From the NCBI RefSeq assembly GCF_900102135.1, contig NZ_FMVJ01000002.1:644242-708241 (forward strand): 64,000 nt of DNA, in the 5' to 3' direction. This DNA is from Microvirga guangxiensis. GTDB taxonomy: Bacteria; Pseudomonadota; Alphaproteobacteria; Rhizobiales; Beijerinckiaceae. A program made the position numbers and the translations under genes. Below, in pieces: positions 14,434-23,125 of this stretch. The notes below the pieces were generated by a model. It worked only from the letters and a program-made list of their open reading frames with translations, had not been told where the DNA came from and did not search any database. Each line of letters opens with the position of its first letter. The first letter of the stretch is position 1.

Positions 14434-15545
14434 CGTGAGGTTCCGGTAATAAGACCCTTCAGGGAACGTCCAATCGCGTCGAGCGGAAGAACTTCGTGAG
14501 CAAGACCTGCTTTTACGACGCTTCCCGGCATTCCCCAGACAATGCTGGTCGCCTCATCCTGCGCGATGATCGTGGCACCAGCCTTCACCAGATGGCGGGC
14601 GCCCGCCGTGCCGTCCGATCCCATGCCCGTCAACACGGCCGCGACCACTGAGGAGCCGAAGACCGAGGCCGCATCACGAAAGAGCACATCGACGGCAGGA
14701 CGGCAGAAATTCTCAGGCGGACCATCGCTGAGACGGATCACAGGCTTGCCGGCAGTCGCCGCAATTCCCATGTGCCGCCCGCCTTGCGCGACGAGGATCG
14801 TGCCTGCGGCAATCGCGTCCCCATCCTTCGCCTCTCGGCATGGGAGAGCAAGAAGCGATTGGAGATGTTCTGCGAAGACAGCTGTAAACATCGGAGGCAT
14901 GTGCTGAACGATCAGAACGGGGATCGTTGCGAGAGCCGGCTTGAGATCCTGCAGGACACGCTCAACCGCTCGCGGGCCGCCAGTCGAGGAGCCGATCAGA
15001 AGACATTGAGGGCGAGCATGGGCCGGCCTCGACGGAGCCGATGGCACCGGAGATGCGGGCATAGGCGTGATCGAAGCCGGTTTGCGGAAGGTGCGAGGCT
15101 TTGCGGTGCTGAGGGCGCGCAGCTTTTCGACCAGATCCCGCCTGAACTCCATCGCTGCATCGACAGCCCGAGCGCTCTCAGGCTTGGCCAGGTAATCAAT
15201 GGCTCCCAAGGAAAGGCACTTCAATGAAACCTGCGCGTTTCGCTTTGTCAGCGTCGAAATGACGATGACCTTGCTCGCCGGAACAGCCTTCAGCAGCATG
15301 GGCAGCGCTGCAAGGCCATCGACCTCCGGCATCTCGATGTCGAGCAGCACGATATCCGGCTTATGCCGCTCGGCCATATCGACAGCCATGCGTCCATTGG
15401 AAGCCGTGCAGACGACCTCGAAGCCACCTGCTTCGAGGACCCAACGGGCGATCATGCCGCGAATGACAGCGCTGTCGTCGACGACCATGACGCGGGTCGG
15501 CGGAGCTTGACCGGCATTGTGTGAAGCGAGAGGTTCCAGTGCCAT
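14430..15545 (-). CDS. cheB: chemotaxis methylesterase/response regulator CheB
   Basis: The product is 371 aa. An N-terminal receiver (residues ~18-135) has the acidic pair VDDS, the phosphoryl site in VLLDIEMPE and the Lys of LAKPES. A Pro/Ala/Ser linker leads to the esterase domain with the triad motifs GSSTGGP (Ser), QHMPP (His) and GMGSDG (Asp). CheA-dependent phosphorylation activates demethylation of receptors. The ATG at 15545 lies only 4 bp from the cheY stop. A longer in-frame start at 15581 lies inside cheY and is unlikely. Confidence 0.97.
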   Translation of the reverse strand: MALEPLASHNAGQAPPTRVMVVDDSAVIRGMIARWVLEAGGFEVVCTASNGRMAVDMAERHKPDIVLLDIEMPEVDGLAALPMLLKAVPASKVIVISTLTKRNAQVSLKCLSLGAIDYLAKPESARAVDAAMEFRRDLVEKLRALSTAKPRTFRKPASITPMPASPVPSAPSRPAHARPQCLLIGSSTGGPRAVERVLQDLKPALATIPVLIVQHMPPMFTAVFAEHLQSLLALPCREAKDGDAIAAGTILVAQGGRHMGIAATAGKPVIRLSDGPPENFCRPAVDVLFRDAASVFGSSVVAAVLTGMGSDGTAGARHLVKAGATIIAQDEATSIVWGMPGSVVKAGLAHEVLPLDAIGRSLKGLITGTSR

Positions 15546-15549
15546 TGCG

Positions 15550-15933
15550 TTACGCCGAGTAGGATTCGGGAAGAAGCCCAAGTTCCCGGAACTTCGTCGC
15601 CAGGATATCCTTGTCGAAAGGCTTCATGATGTACTCGTCCGCGCCAGCCTCTAGCGCACGCGTGATATGGCTCATGTCGTTCTCGGTCGTGCAGAACACG
15701 ACTTTCGGCTCCACTCCGCCTGGTGTCTTCCTGAGCTCTTTGAGGAAGCTGTAACCATCCATGACGGGCATGTTCCAATCGAGGAGGATGACGTCCGGCA
15801 TTCTCGCCCTGCACTCAGAAAGGCCGACTTCGCCGTTCTCAGCTTCCACGACTTTGAAAGACAGGCTCTCGACGATATCCCTGGATACCTTCCGAATGGT
15901 CCGGGAATCATCCACGATCAGGCAATAGTTCAT
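15550..15933 (-). CDS. cheY: CheY-type response regulator (first copy)
   Basis: The product is 127 aa, a stand-alone receiver. It has the acidic pair VDDS, the phospho-acceptor Asp in ILLDWNMPVMDGY, the switch Thr in CTTEND and the Lys in IMKPFDKD. It would bind the FliM/FliN switch or act as a phosphate sink. It is followed by cheB and cheR and preceded by flagellar genes. A second CheY is encoded at 51531-51914 next to cheA; which one controls the motor cannot be told. Confidence 0.95.
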   Translation of the reverse strand: MNYCLIVDDSRTIRKVSRDIVESLSFKVVEAENGEVGLSECRARMPDVILLDWNMPVMDGYSFLKELRKTPGGVEPKVVFCTTENDMSHITRALEAGADEYIMKPFDKDILATKFRELGLLPESYSA

Positions 15934-15990
15934 GAAGGCAATACCCTTGAAATGTCGTACGGAACCCGCATGGCTGAAGCCAGCAGCGGT

Positions 15991-16440
15991 TCATGAGCGA
16001 ATGTCCGATTTACCGATGAAGTTGAAATTCTCGATCAGGATTTCTTTGACGATTTCGGCGCCGAGACGTTTATTGATCTTTTCTCTGACATTGCCGATCA
16101 TCCCATTCACGTTGTACCGGGACAGTTTTCTGAAATCGAGCGTATCGTCAGCGTAGATATGGCGGAATATTTCGTCCAGGATGAAGGCCTCCGGGGGAAC
16201 GGATATCTCCCGCAAGGTCTTCGAATCCGCGGTAAAGACGAAGTTCGCGACCACATATCCCTGCACGGCCCCTTCGGCGATGATCGGAATATTGAGCGGC
16301 GGCAGCTTCTTGTACTGCAACCCCTCATAATGAGGCTGGTTTTCCGCCGGAGACCGCCCGACCATCCATGTCACGGCCGCATAACATGAGCCAAGCGTGA
16401 CTGCGCAGACCCAGAACCCGGCCATGACGTTCCTGATCAT
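15991..16440 (-). CDS. FliL-like single-pass periplasmic protein (second FliL-type gene)
   Basis: The product is 149 aa with one membrane segment near the N-terminus (residues ~6-24) and a periplasmic domain. The C-terminal part reads Ile-Leu-Asp-Glu-Ile-Phe-Arg-His-Ile-Tyr, then a Val-Arg-Glu-Lys-Ile-Asn-Lys-Arg-Leu helix and a final EILIENFNFI strand. FliL proteins end in the same helix-helix-strand order. I infer a distant FliL relative; true FliL is encoded at 41545-42051. Its start overlaps the FlgN-like gene by four bases, and cheY follows 57 bp on. A motor or stator role is plausible but not shown. Confidence 0.65.
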   Translation of the reverse strand: MIRNVMAGFWVCAVTLGSCYAAVTWMVGRSPAENQPHYEGLQYKKLPPLNIPIIAEGAVQGYVVANFVFTADSKTLREISVPPEAFILDEIFRHIYADDTLDFRKLSRYNVNGMIGNVREKINKRLGAEIVKEILIENFNFIGKSDIRS

Positions 16441-16781
16441 GCGCCATAGCCTCCATGCGCCACATGAGCAGAGTAAGTGCTATCCGACTCCGCTGCCTGG
16501 ATCGCGCCGGAGATGATCGTCGAAATCTCCTGAACAGCACGCATGTGACGCTCGAGGATTTCCTGGTTCCGCTCCAGCTTGACCTTCAGCCGCTCGAACT
16601 TCTTCGCTGCGATCCCATCAACGGAAACCGCCTCGACGTTCTTCACCATACGGCTGATCTCCAGAAGGCTCTGGCTCTTTCGGCGATTGAACTCTTCCAG
16701 GTTCTTCAAATCACGAGACAGGAGCGCAGCCGTTTCAAGATCAAGCGTCTCCTCAAGGCGCTCCAATGACTTCATCAGCAT
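16437..16781 (-). CDS. FlgN-like flagellar export chaperone
   Basis: The product is 114 aa, almost wholly helical with heptad-like Leu spacing (MLMKSLERLEETLDLETAAL). It also has the pattern Arg-Arg-Lys-Ser-Gln-Ser-Leu-Leu-Glu-Ile, typical of alphaproteobacterial FlgN-type chaperones of the hook-junction proteins FlgK and FlgL. The ATG at 16781 has AAGGGA seven bases upstream, overlapping the end of the flgJ gene. A TTG at 16808 is less likely. Assignment rests on size, helicity and position, so it is moderate. Confidence 0.68.
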   Translation of the reverse strand: MLMKSLERLEETLDLETAALLSRDLKNLEEFNRRKSQSLLEISRMVKNVEAVSVDGIAAKKFERLKVKLERNQEILERHMRAVQEISTIISGAIQAAESDSTYSAHVAHGGYGA

Positions 16782-16791
16782 CGTGTTTCCC

Positions 16792-17226
16792 TTACTTATG
16801 TTCGCCAAGAATGTGCTTTGCCAATCCGACGCCGCCCGCTCGGGCCACTTGCGCGCCGATCTGCTCCGCCATCATGGATTTCCAAATGGACCCGGCGTTG
16901 CCTTTTCCATAAGTGTTCTCAGCATTCTTGGGCAGCATCGACTCGACAAAGGATTGAAGGATGAAGGCCTCGAATTCCTGTGCAGCTTTCTTCGATTTCT
17001 GAGCTTCTGCCGATTGCGCGTCGCTACGGAGCGAATTTCGGATCTCGTAGATGTCCGCTCCCACGCCGACAGGACGCGCAGAGACGGCACGCACTGCATC
17101 ATCGAAGCTCGGCCCGCCTGCGGGCGCGGCGCCTTGGAGAAGGTTCTTTGTCGCCGCCTGGTAGCGAGCCGGATCGGCCGCCCTGGCAACCTCACTGAGA
17201 ATATCTGACGGAGGGCTGATCGCCAT
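16792..17226 (-). CDS. flgJ: FlgJ-type rod-binding protein without muramidase domain
   Basis: The product is 144 aa and holds only the rod-binding domain, with the core AAQEFEAFILQSFVESML followed by Pro-Lys-Asn-Ala-Glu-Asn and the amphipathic helix ending GVGLAKHIL. Enterobacterial FlgJ (~310 aa) adds a peptidoglycan hydrolase; here that part is absent. A separate lytic transglycosylase is encoded at 33979-34602 and may supply the activity. The ATG follows CAAGGAG. It is a periplasmic rod-assembly factor. Confidence 0.88.
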   Translation of the reverse strand: MAISPPSDILSEVARAADPARYQAATKNLLQGAAPAGGPSFDDAVRAVSARPVGVGADIYEIRNSLRSDAQSAEAQKSKKAAQEFEAFILQSFVESMLPKNAENTYGKGNAGSIWKSMMAEQIGAQVARAGGVGLAKHILGEHK

Positions 17227-17273
17227 CGCGATCTCCTTGGATTCAATTCAGATCAGGTCTTATCGCACGAGGC

Positions 17274-17672
17274 TTACGGGAGGCTTGTGCTGGCTCGTCC
17301 GGCCATGGCCTCAAGAACGGCGACCAGGTCTTTTCTTTCCTGCTCGTGATGAGCTTGCTCCTTAAGGCGGTCATGTGTCTTTTCCGTACGCTTCACTTGC
17401 AGAGCTTTCTCCAGTGTTACGGCCTTTTGCTGGACAATCGCGTTCTGAGTCTGACACTCCTCCAAAGCCAGCGCTTTCAGACGTCTCGACTGAACGTCGA
17501 CGAAAAGGCCGTGGAGCGCACTTTCCTCGCCCATGGTTTCAAGGAGTTCATCTTGAGCATTCTTGAGCTCATTCTCCTTTCGATGAAGGTTCGCAAGATG
17601 AAGCTCCGCGTTCCTGTGCATATGCTGCTGAACCTTGATCAAACGATCAAATCTTTTGAGCCTTTGTTTCAT
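17274..17672 (-). CDS. FliJ-like coiled-coil export protein
   Basis: The product is 132 aa, very rich in Gln, Glu, Lys, His and Leu, and predicted to be one long antiparallel coiled coil (MKQRLKRFDRLIKVQQHMHR at the start). Size and composition match FliJ, the stalk-like component of the export ATPase complex. Sequence conservation in FliJ is low, so this is an inference from form and place. It lies 6 bp downstream of fliR and its ATG has AAGGGG upstream. No other FliJ candidate is seen in the window. Confidence 0.62.
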   Translation of the reverse strand: MKQRLKRFDRLIKVQQHMHRNAELHLANLHRKENELKNAQDELLETMGEESALHGLFVDVQSRRLKALALEECQTQNAIVQQKAVTLEKALQVKRTEKTHDRLKEQAHHEQERKDLVAVLEAMAGRASTSLP

Positions 17673-17678
17673 CGCATA

Positions 17679-18431
17679 TCACCCCTTGAGCCAGGTTGCG
17701 AAGGCTTCCATGAACAGCAGCACGTAGTCCTGAGCGGCAAAGTACATGATGAACAAGCCTCCAAGCATGATGAAAGGGGTAGCAATGAAGAAGACAGGAA
17801 TCTGGGGTGTCAGCTTGTTGGCAAGGCCGGCCACCAGGTTGACGATCACGGAGTAGAGCAGAAACGGGCTGCTGATCCTGAGTGCTACGATGAATGCGGC
17901 GCCAACTTGGTCGACCAGTTCAGCCAGAGACGTCTCCAGTCCGATCCCTTGTCCTGCGGGCATTCGGCTATAGGAGCCGATAAGACCTTTGATGAGTTCC
18001 CAATGCAGATCGGACAAGAAGATCGCGGCGGTCGCCACCATCATGATTAGGGAGCTTACCGCCGGAAGCGGTTCTGCATCATCCATGGGCGTTCCGGGCA
18101 TGCCGCCGTAGCTGAGCGCCATGGATACCGCGCTCAGCATCGTCTGAAGGGCGAAGAAATAAACCCGCCCTAAAAGCCCTATCAGTAGCCCAACCAGCGT
18201 CTCCGATATGATCCACGTCAATATCTCTGTCGGAAGCCGGCCGGCAATTCCAGTTCCGATCTTGTCAAGAAGGATGGGTGCCAGCGACAGACTGACTGTC
18301 AGGGCCAGAAAGAGGCGGATCTGCGGCGGGATCCTGCTGCTGGACAAGGCCGGTGCAATCAGCATGCACCCGCCGACCCGGCAGAAGATCAAGAAGACGC
18401 CGAGCAAGGCGTCCGTCGTAACTTGATTCAC
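17679..18431 (-). CDS. fliR: flagellar export apparatus protein FliR
   Basis: The product is 250 aa with six hydrophobic segments and the FliR-typical [16 protein letters not shown] near the N-terminus. The GTG start overlaps the flhA stop (GTGA), so the two are coupled. FliR forms the export gate with FliP and FliQ inside the MS ring. The length is normal for the family (~255 aa). Confidence 0.96.
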   Translation of the reverse strand: MNQVTTDALLGVFLIFCRVGGCMLIAPALSSSRIPPQIRLFLALTVSLSLAPILLDKIGTGIAGRLPTEILTWIISETLVGLLIGLLGRVYFFALQTMLSAVSMALSYGGMPGTPMDDAEPLPAVSSLIMMVATAAIFLSDLHWELIKGLIGSYSRMPAGQGIGLETSLAELVDQVGAAFIVALRISSPFLLYSVIVNLVAGLANKLTPQIPVFFIATPFIMLGGLFIMYFAAQDYVLLFMEAFATWLKG

Positions 18432-20503
18432 GCGACCGTACCGAGCGAGTTGACTTCTACGCCTCGGGCGATTTCCAGATGGGATAGAACCGGCAGGGAC
18501 GAGAACATGCGCTCGATGATCATGCGAACATAGGGCCTTGCATCCGGGGCGGTCACAATGGCGAAGTTCTTGACCTGCCCCATGCGCGTCTTGATTGCGT
18601 CCGATGCTTCGGACCCAAACTGCTCGACAAGGCGCGGGTCGATGTCGAACTCGATCACGTCACCTTTGGCATCACGCTTCAGGCTTTGGTGGAAAGCGAT
18701 ATCCCATTTGTTCCCCAGGCGCAGAACATTGAGAGCCCCGCCTTCTGCCAAATCGCCACAGATCTGCTGCGCCATACGCACGCGCACATGCTCAACGAGC
18801 TGCTCCGCCCGGCGGGCATGCGGCGCCACCTCGGCAATGGCTTCGAGGATTAGACTGAGGTTCCGGATCGAGACCCGTTCTGCCAGCAGGAGTTTTAGAA
18901 CAGCCTGCAATCCTGAATAGGAAATCTGTGAAGGGCAAATATCGTCGAGCAGGCGCTTATACTCGGGCTCGAGGCCGTCCAGAAGGTTGCGGACATCCTT
19001 GTAAGAGAGGAGTTGCGGCAAATTGTTGCGAATGACTTCGCTCAGATGGGTAAGGAGAACGGAGGCACCATCCACCGCCGTGAAGCCCTGGCGCTTGATT
19101 TCATTCGCATAGGCATCTGAAACCCACATAGCCTTCATCCCGAAGGCAGGCTCGCGAACCTCGTCTCCAGGCACGTCCGGAACTGGACCATCCCCAAGCA
19201 CGACGAGCAGATCGCCAGGGCGGACTTCATGGGTTGCGATCACTGTTCCATGAATTTTGATCTGATAGCTCTTTGCCGGAATCATGAAACTGTCGGAGAG
19301 CTTGACCTCCGGTAGAACGAAGCCGAAGTCCTGGGCGAACTTCTTTCGCATCTTCTTCACGCGGTGCGCGAGATCTCCGTGTGAGCTCGCGAGATGGGAA
19401 GATAGGTGCTTGCCCAAGCAGAGCTCCACTTCTGCCATCTTGAGCGATTCCTTGACCGTATCGCTGGCCTCAAGGAGCTTGGTCTGCTGCTCATGTTCCT
19501 GCGTTAGCTTCTCACGCGTTTCCTGTTCGGCACGCGACTTTGGGATGCTGTAGGCCATAAAGCCCATGAAACCGCCCAGCGCCAGAAATGGCAGCATTGG
19601 CAAGCCCGGCACGATTGCAAAGATGAACATCATTCCCGAGGCAACCATCAGGGCCCGCGGATAGGCACCGAGCTGATCCAGAACAGCCTGCTGAGCCTGC
19701 CCGCGAGTGCCACCCTTGGAGACGAGAAGGCCCGCGGCCAGAGAAACGACGAGAGCCGGGATCTGGCTGACCAGGCCGTCGCCTACGGAAAGCTGGGTGA
19801 AGATGTCCGCAGCCTTGGACAGCGGCATGCCATGTCGCGTGACGCCGATGATGATCCCGCCGAAGATATTCACGGCAATGGTGATCAGGCTCGCGATAGC
19901 CTCACCGCGCACGAACTTGGAGGCACCGTCCATGGAACCGAAGAAGGCACTCTCCTCCTCCAGTTCGCGGCGCCGTCTTTGAGCTTCCTTCTCGTCGATC
20001 AGACCTGCGGACAGATCGGCGTCGATCGCCATCTGCTTTCCGGGAATGGCATCCAGTGTAAAGCGCGCGCCCACCTCCGCGATACGGGTGGCACCCTTGG
20101 TGATCACCAGGAAGTTGACCGTGATCAGGATGATGAAAACGACGATTCCGATGACGAAATCGCCGCTCATGACGAAGCGGGAAAAGCCACTGATCACGTG
20201 GCCTGCGGCATCGACGCCCTGATGGCCGTGGGAGAGGATCAGGCGCGTCGAGGCGATGCTCAAGGCAAGCCGCAGAAGTGTCGCAATCAGCAGAACGGTC
20301 GGAAAGGCTGAGAATTCAAGCGGCTTCTGAATCCACAGCGCCACCATCAGAATGAGCACCGACAAGGCGATCGAGAAGGCCAACCCCATATCGATGAGCA
20401 GAGGCGGGATTGGCAGGAATAGAATCGCAAGAATGACGACGACGCCGCTGGCGAACATCACATCCCTGCCGCGATCCTTTTTTACCGTGTCAGTCGACGC
20501 CAC
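18428..20503 (-). CDS. flhA: flagellar export gate protein FlhA
   Basis: The product is 691 aa. Eight membrane helices occupy the first ~320 residues. The FHIPEP family signature region ([20 protein letters not shown] and [14 protein letters not shown]) is intact, followed by the large cytoplasmic domain that docks export chaperones. The GTG at 20503 is preferred because GGGAGAGG lies three bases upstream; an ATG at 20527 has no site. A 120-bp gap and a motif copy (20554-20569) separate it from fliQ, so it may start its own transcript. Confidence 0.96.
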   Translation of the reverse strand: MASTDTVKKDRGRDVMFASGVVVILAILFLPIPPLLIDMGLAFSIALSVLILMVALWIQKPLEFSAFPTVLLIATLLRLALSIASTRLILSHGHQGVDAAGHVISGFSRFVMSGDFVIGIVVFIILITVNFLVITKGATRIAEVGARFTLDAIPGKQMAIDADLSAGLIDEKEAQRRRRELEEESAFFGSMDGASKFVRGEAIASLITIAVNIFGGIIIGVTRHGMPLSKAADIFTQLSVGDGLVSQIPALVVSLAAGLLVSKGGTRGQAQQAVLDQLGAYPRALMVASGMMFIFAIVPGLPMLPFLALGGFMGFMAYSIPKSRAEQETREKLTQEHEQQTKLLEASDTVKESLKMAEVELCLGKHLSSHLASSHGDLAHRVKKMRKKFAQDFGFVLPEVKLSDSFMIPAKSYQIKIHGTVIATHEVRPGDLLVVLGDGPVPDVPGDEVREPAFGMKAMWVSDAYANEIKRQGFTAVDGASVLLTHLSEVIRNNLPQLLSYKDVRNLLDGLEPEYKRLLDDICPSQISYSGLQAVLKLLLAERVSIRNLSLILEAIAEVAPHARRAEQLVEHVRVRMAQQICGDLAEGGALNVLRLGNKWDIAFHQSLKRDAKGDVIEFDIDPRLVEQFGSEASDAIKTRMGQVKNFAIVTAPDARPYVRMIIERMFSSLPVLSHLEIARGVEVNSLGTVA

Positions 20504-20553
20504 GTGCCTCTCCCTGGGGCGAGTCATTCATCCGTCTGACACATGCGCTATGA

Positions 20554-20569
20554 AGCTTGCGCGAAGGTC
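20554..20569 (-). promoter_or_regulatory. recurrent 16-bp motility-associated motif, copy upstream of flhA
   Basis: On the gene strand the sequence is GACCTTCGCGCAAGCT, 13 of 16 matches to the motA copy with an intact CTTCGCGCAAGC core. It ends 50 nt upstream of the flhA GTG, in the only sizeable gap of this gene run. Confidence 0.45.
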
Positions 20570-20623
20570 GCTTGACGCTATCTTAGCGCCGCCTTTCCGG
20601 GTAAAGCCTATCGCGGGAGATTT

Positions 20624-20890
20624 TTAGAACCCTGTAACAATGCGTCCATAAACCAGTTCCGTGAACGCGTAGATCTGGGAGCCTACGAAGGAGCCGGTAA
20701 GGAGAGCGATCACCAAGATGGCGATGATCTTAGGGATGAAGGTGAGGGTTACTTCCTGAATTTGCGTCAAGGCCTGGATCAGGGCGATGACAACGCCGAT
20801 GACCATCGCTGCACCGACCGCCGGTCCGGAGCCGATGATGACTGTCCATATGGCTGCGCGGACCAGTTCAAGTGCGTCGACCTCATTCAT
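20624..20890 (-). CDS. fliQ: flagellar export apparatus protein FliQ
   Basis: The product is 88 aa with two long hydrophobic hairpin helices (residues ~15-38 and ~50-72) and the signature QALTQIQEVTLTFIPKI. The length is standard. It starts 2 bp after the flgD stop. It forms the export gate with FliP and FliR, which are encoded elsewhere in the window. Confidence 0.96.
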   Translation of the reverse strand: MNEVDALELVRAAIWTVIIGSGPAVGAAMVIGVVIALIQALTQIQEVTLTFIPKIIAILVIALLTGSFVGSQIYAFTELVYGRIVTGF

Positions 20891-20892
20891 TG

Positions 20893-21291
20893 TCAGCGGA
20901 CCACAATGCCTTGGCCGAGCAGAAGCTCGGCGCCGTTAGAGAGCGTCGCCCAAGGCCCCTGACTGGTAATCTTGACAGAGGTTACCTGACCTGAAACCGT
21001 CCCGTCCGCCGAAGTGACAGTCCGTCCGATCACGCTATCTGCCTGAGATAGCGCAAACGAGGACAACAAGGCATCGAGCTTCTCATTGCTTTTGACCGCC
21101 TGCTCGACCTGGGAGAATGTCGCCAGCTGAGCCATGTACTCCGTCGATTTCATAGGATCTGTGGGATCCTGATTCTTCATCTGGGTCAGTAGCAACCTGA
21201 GAAAGTTGTCGTAGCTGACCGTAGAGGTCTTCTCCGCACCACCTGCGGTTTTCTGATTAACCGCGGCAGCCCCAACCGAAGCGACATTCAT
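20893..21291 (-). CDS. flgD: hook-capping scaffold protein FlgD
   Basis: The product is 132 aa. The conserved N-terminal FlgD segment is clear: YDNFLRLLLTQMKNQDPTDP and Glu-Tyr-Met-Ala-Gln-Leu-Ala-Thr-Phe-Ser-Gln-Val-Glu-Gln. The protein stops after a short beta part, so the large Tudor/Fn3 hook-cap domain of enterobacterial FlgD (~230 aa) is missing, as is common in rhizobia. The ATG at 21291 follows GGGAGAAACGAG. Confidence 0.94.
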   Translation of the reverse strand: MNVASVGAAAVNQKTAGGAEKTSTVSYDNFLRLLLTQMKNQDPTDPMKSTEYMAQLATFSQVEQAVKSNEKLDALLSSFALSQADSVIGRTVTSADGTVSGQVTSVKITSQGPWATLSNGAELLLGQGIVVR

Positions 21292-21305
21292 CTCGTTTCT
21301 CCCGA

Positions 21306-21728
21306 TCAAGCTGCTTTTTCAGCCATGAGCCCGGGCTCCGACGGAGCAACAGGCTCAATCGCCTCGAAGAGGCTGCGGATAACCTTCAAAGCCTCGAACA
21401 TTCGGCCGACAGCGACGAATTCGCCAACGCTTTTCAGCTGGAGCTTGACGGCTTCGTCCGTAGTGATCGTCAGAAGGGCGTCATAGATCTTATGGAAGGC
21501 AATCATTCCCTTCTCCTCCTCCTGAGGATTGATGAGGAGCGATTGCACAACGAAGTATAGCTGACGCATCGGAGTCGTTGCGTCCGCCAGCTGGAGAACA
21601 TGGCTCTCCAGAAGGAAACGGGCGTCATTGAGGAGGCTCAATGTCACCTTCTGGCTTACGGTCAGCACGGCGCCATTGATGAAGATCCGCTCGCCAGCCT
21701 TGAGAGAAAATCGCATCTTTGCAGTCAT
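21306..21728 (-). CDS. flbT: flagellin mRNA regulator FlbT
   Basis: The product is 140 aa and matches FlbT throughout, with RFSLKAGERIFINGAVL at the start and the central FVVQSLLINPQ. In Caulobacter FlbT binds the 5' leader of flagellin mRNA and represses its translation until the hook is done; in Brucella it activates. The start overlaps flaF by four bases. A possible target, twin dyad repeats upstream of flagellin, is noted separately. Confidence 0.96.
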   Translation of the reverse strand: MTAKMRFSLKAGERIFINGAVLTVSQKVTLSLLNDARFLLESHVLQLADATTPMRQLYFVVQSLLINPQEEEKGMIAFHKIYDALLTITTDEAVKLQLKSVGEFVAVGRMFEALKVIRSLFEAIEPVAPSEPGLMAEKAA

Positions 21729-22072
21729 TTCAGGCCGTCCTTAATCAGGATGTTGATGTCGATGAGCGCTGCGAGGCTATGGTTCTCGCCGCGGATGATC
21801 AGGTCGGACTCCTTCATCACCCAGAGGCCGATCGAGATGAGCTGGCCTTTCAACTTGTCAGGCAGCGCATTATCCGGGTGACCCAGATCTTTGATCAGGA
21901 AAGTCCAAAGGCGCTGAAGAAAAACAATAGCACCAAGGGTTTCCGGCGATTGAGGCGGATATCCCTCGGCAGCGCGCAGCAGGTCGATGGCACGCTCGAA
22001 AAGATCGTATTCGCGTTGCCGGCAGTCTGTAGGCGAATCCTCGAGGATCTCGGAATATGAAAACTGATACAT
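21725..22072 (-). CDS. flaF: flagellin biosynthesis regulator FlaF
   Basis: The product is 115 aa with the FlaF pattern MYQFSYSEILEDSPTDCRQR and a C-terminal Leu-Ile-Asp-Ile-Asn. FlaF works against or together with FlbT in alphaproteobacteria and interacts with flagellin. It lies 16 bp downstream of flgL and overlaps flbT, an arrangement kept across Rhizobiales. Confidence 0.95.
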   Translation of the reverse strand: MYQFSYSEILEDSPTDCRQREYDLFERAIDLLRAAEGYPPQSPETLGAIVFLQRLWTFLIKDLGHPDNALPDKLKGQLISIGLWVMKESDLIIRGENHSLAALIDINILIKDGLK

Positions 22073-22088
22073 GTACGCTGTCCTGCCG

Positions 22089-23123
22089 TTATAGGAAGTT
22101 GATCAGACTGAGTTGATTAAGTTGAGCTGTCAGGGAGTACGACGTCTGGATTTGCGTGGAGAGCTGGTCGATTCTGACTTTTGCTTCAGCCGGATCCACC
22201 GCCTCGTAATTCGTGATCCTTTCATCAAGAAATGACTTCTGGAGACTCATCCGTTCATTTGCTTGATCGATCTTCTGCTGAACGGTTCCAAGATCGGCCT
22301 GGACTTCAGTTACGCTTGAAATTCCCTCTCCAAGCGTTCCGACCACTCTGTTGAGCAGATAGTTTCGGGTATCATCGCTCAGACCTGATATGCCCAAGTC
22401 AAAGGTCATGACATAGGCCATTGCCAGCTGACGGAATGCCTTATCGTCGGCGCTGGCAGATGTCTTGACCCGCTCCGTGGGCGAGATCAGGCTTTGGATA
22501 TTCTGATCCGACGCATTGGACCATGTATCCTTCCATTGATCTTTGAAGAGATCGGAAAGGGGCCCGTCGATGAATTGCTTCATCAGATCCGGCGTGATGT
22601 CCGCGACATCGGCATCGGTCTGCGAGAAGTTGAAGAACGCAACGAAAGCCTCGTTGACAGCCTCTTTGGGGCCAGGGTCATAGGCATTGAGAGGTTGTGT
22701 CTTGGAATTCACGCCGCCAAACAAATACTGGCTTCCAACATTCTCGTTCATCGTCGAGATCAGCTTGTCGAGGCCGGCTTTGGCCTGACTAGAGACCAAG
22801 GGCACATCCTGCGATCCAACATACATCCCTATCAGGGAGTTCTTGAAACTGTCGGCCACACTCCGAACCTGATCGAGTGCAGCCGATGTCGACTTCAACC
22901 TGAGAGTTGTTGTCGCATTGCTGTCGGTCAAAGTGTCGAGAGTGAGCCGTTCCTGGCGCAGGGATAGGGATTTTCCGGTCTTGCGGCCAAGCGCCAAGCC
23001 GACATCCATATGTCGCCCGGTCACCACTTCTTTATTGGCTTTCACAAGCTCCGACTGGAGTTTGTCGAGAGTGGATCTAGGCGAGTTCCAGAGCGTCGCA
23101 GACGAGATAAATGTCGTCTTCAT
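22089..23123 (-). CDS. flgL: hook-filament junction protein FlgL
   Basis: The product is 344 aa with flagellin-like helical ends and a variable middle. The C-terminal region reads QADLGTVQQKIDQANERMSL and ends Ala-Gln-Leu-Asn-Gln-Leu-Ser-Leu-Ile-Asn-Phe-Leu. It joins the hook to the filament together with FlgK. The start lies 2 bp from the flgK stop. The length is normal for alphaproteobacteria. Confidence 0.93.
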   Translation of the reverse strand: MKTTFISSATLWNSPRSTLDKLQSELVKANKEVVTGRHMDVGLALGRKTGKSLSLRQERLTLDTLTDSNATTTLRLKSTSAALDQVRSVADSFKNSLIGMYVGSQDVPLVSSQAKAGLDKLISTMNENVGSQYLFGGVNSKTQPLNAYDPGPKEAVNEAFVAFFNFSQTDADVADITPDLMKQFIDGPLSDLFKDQWKDTWSNASDQNIQSLISPTERVKTSASADDKAFRQLAMAYVMTFDLGISGLSDDTRNYLLNRVVGTLGEGISSVTEVQADLGTVQQKIDQANERMSLQKSFLDERITNYEAVDPAEAKVRIDQLSTQIQTSYSLTAQLNQLSLINFL

Positions 23124-23125
23124 GT

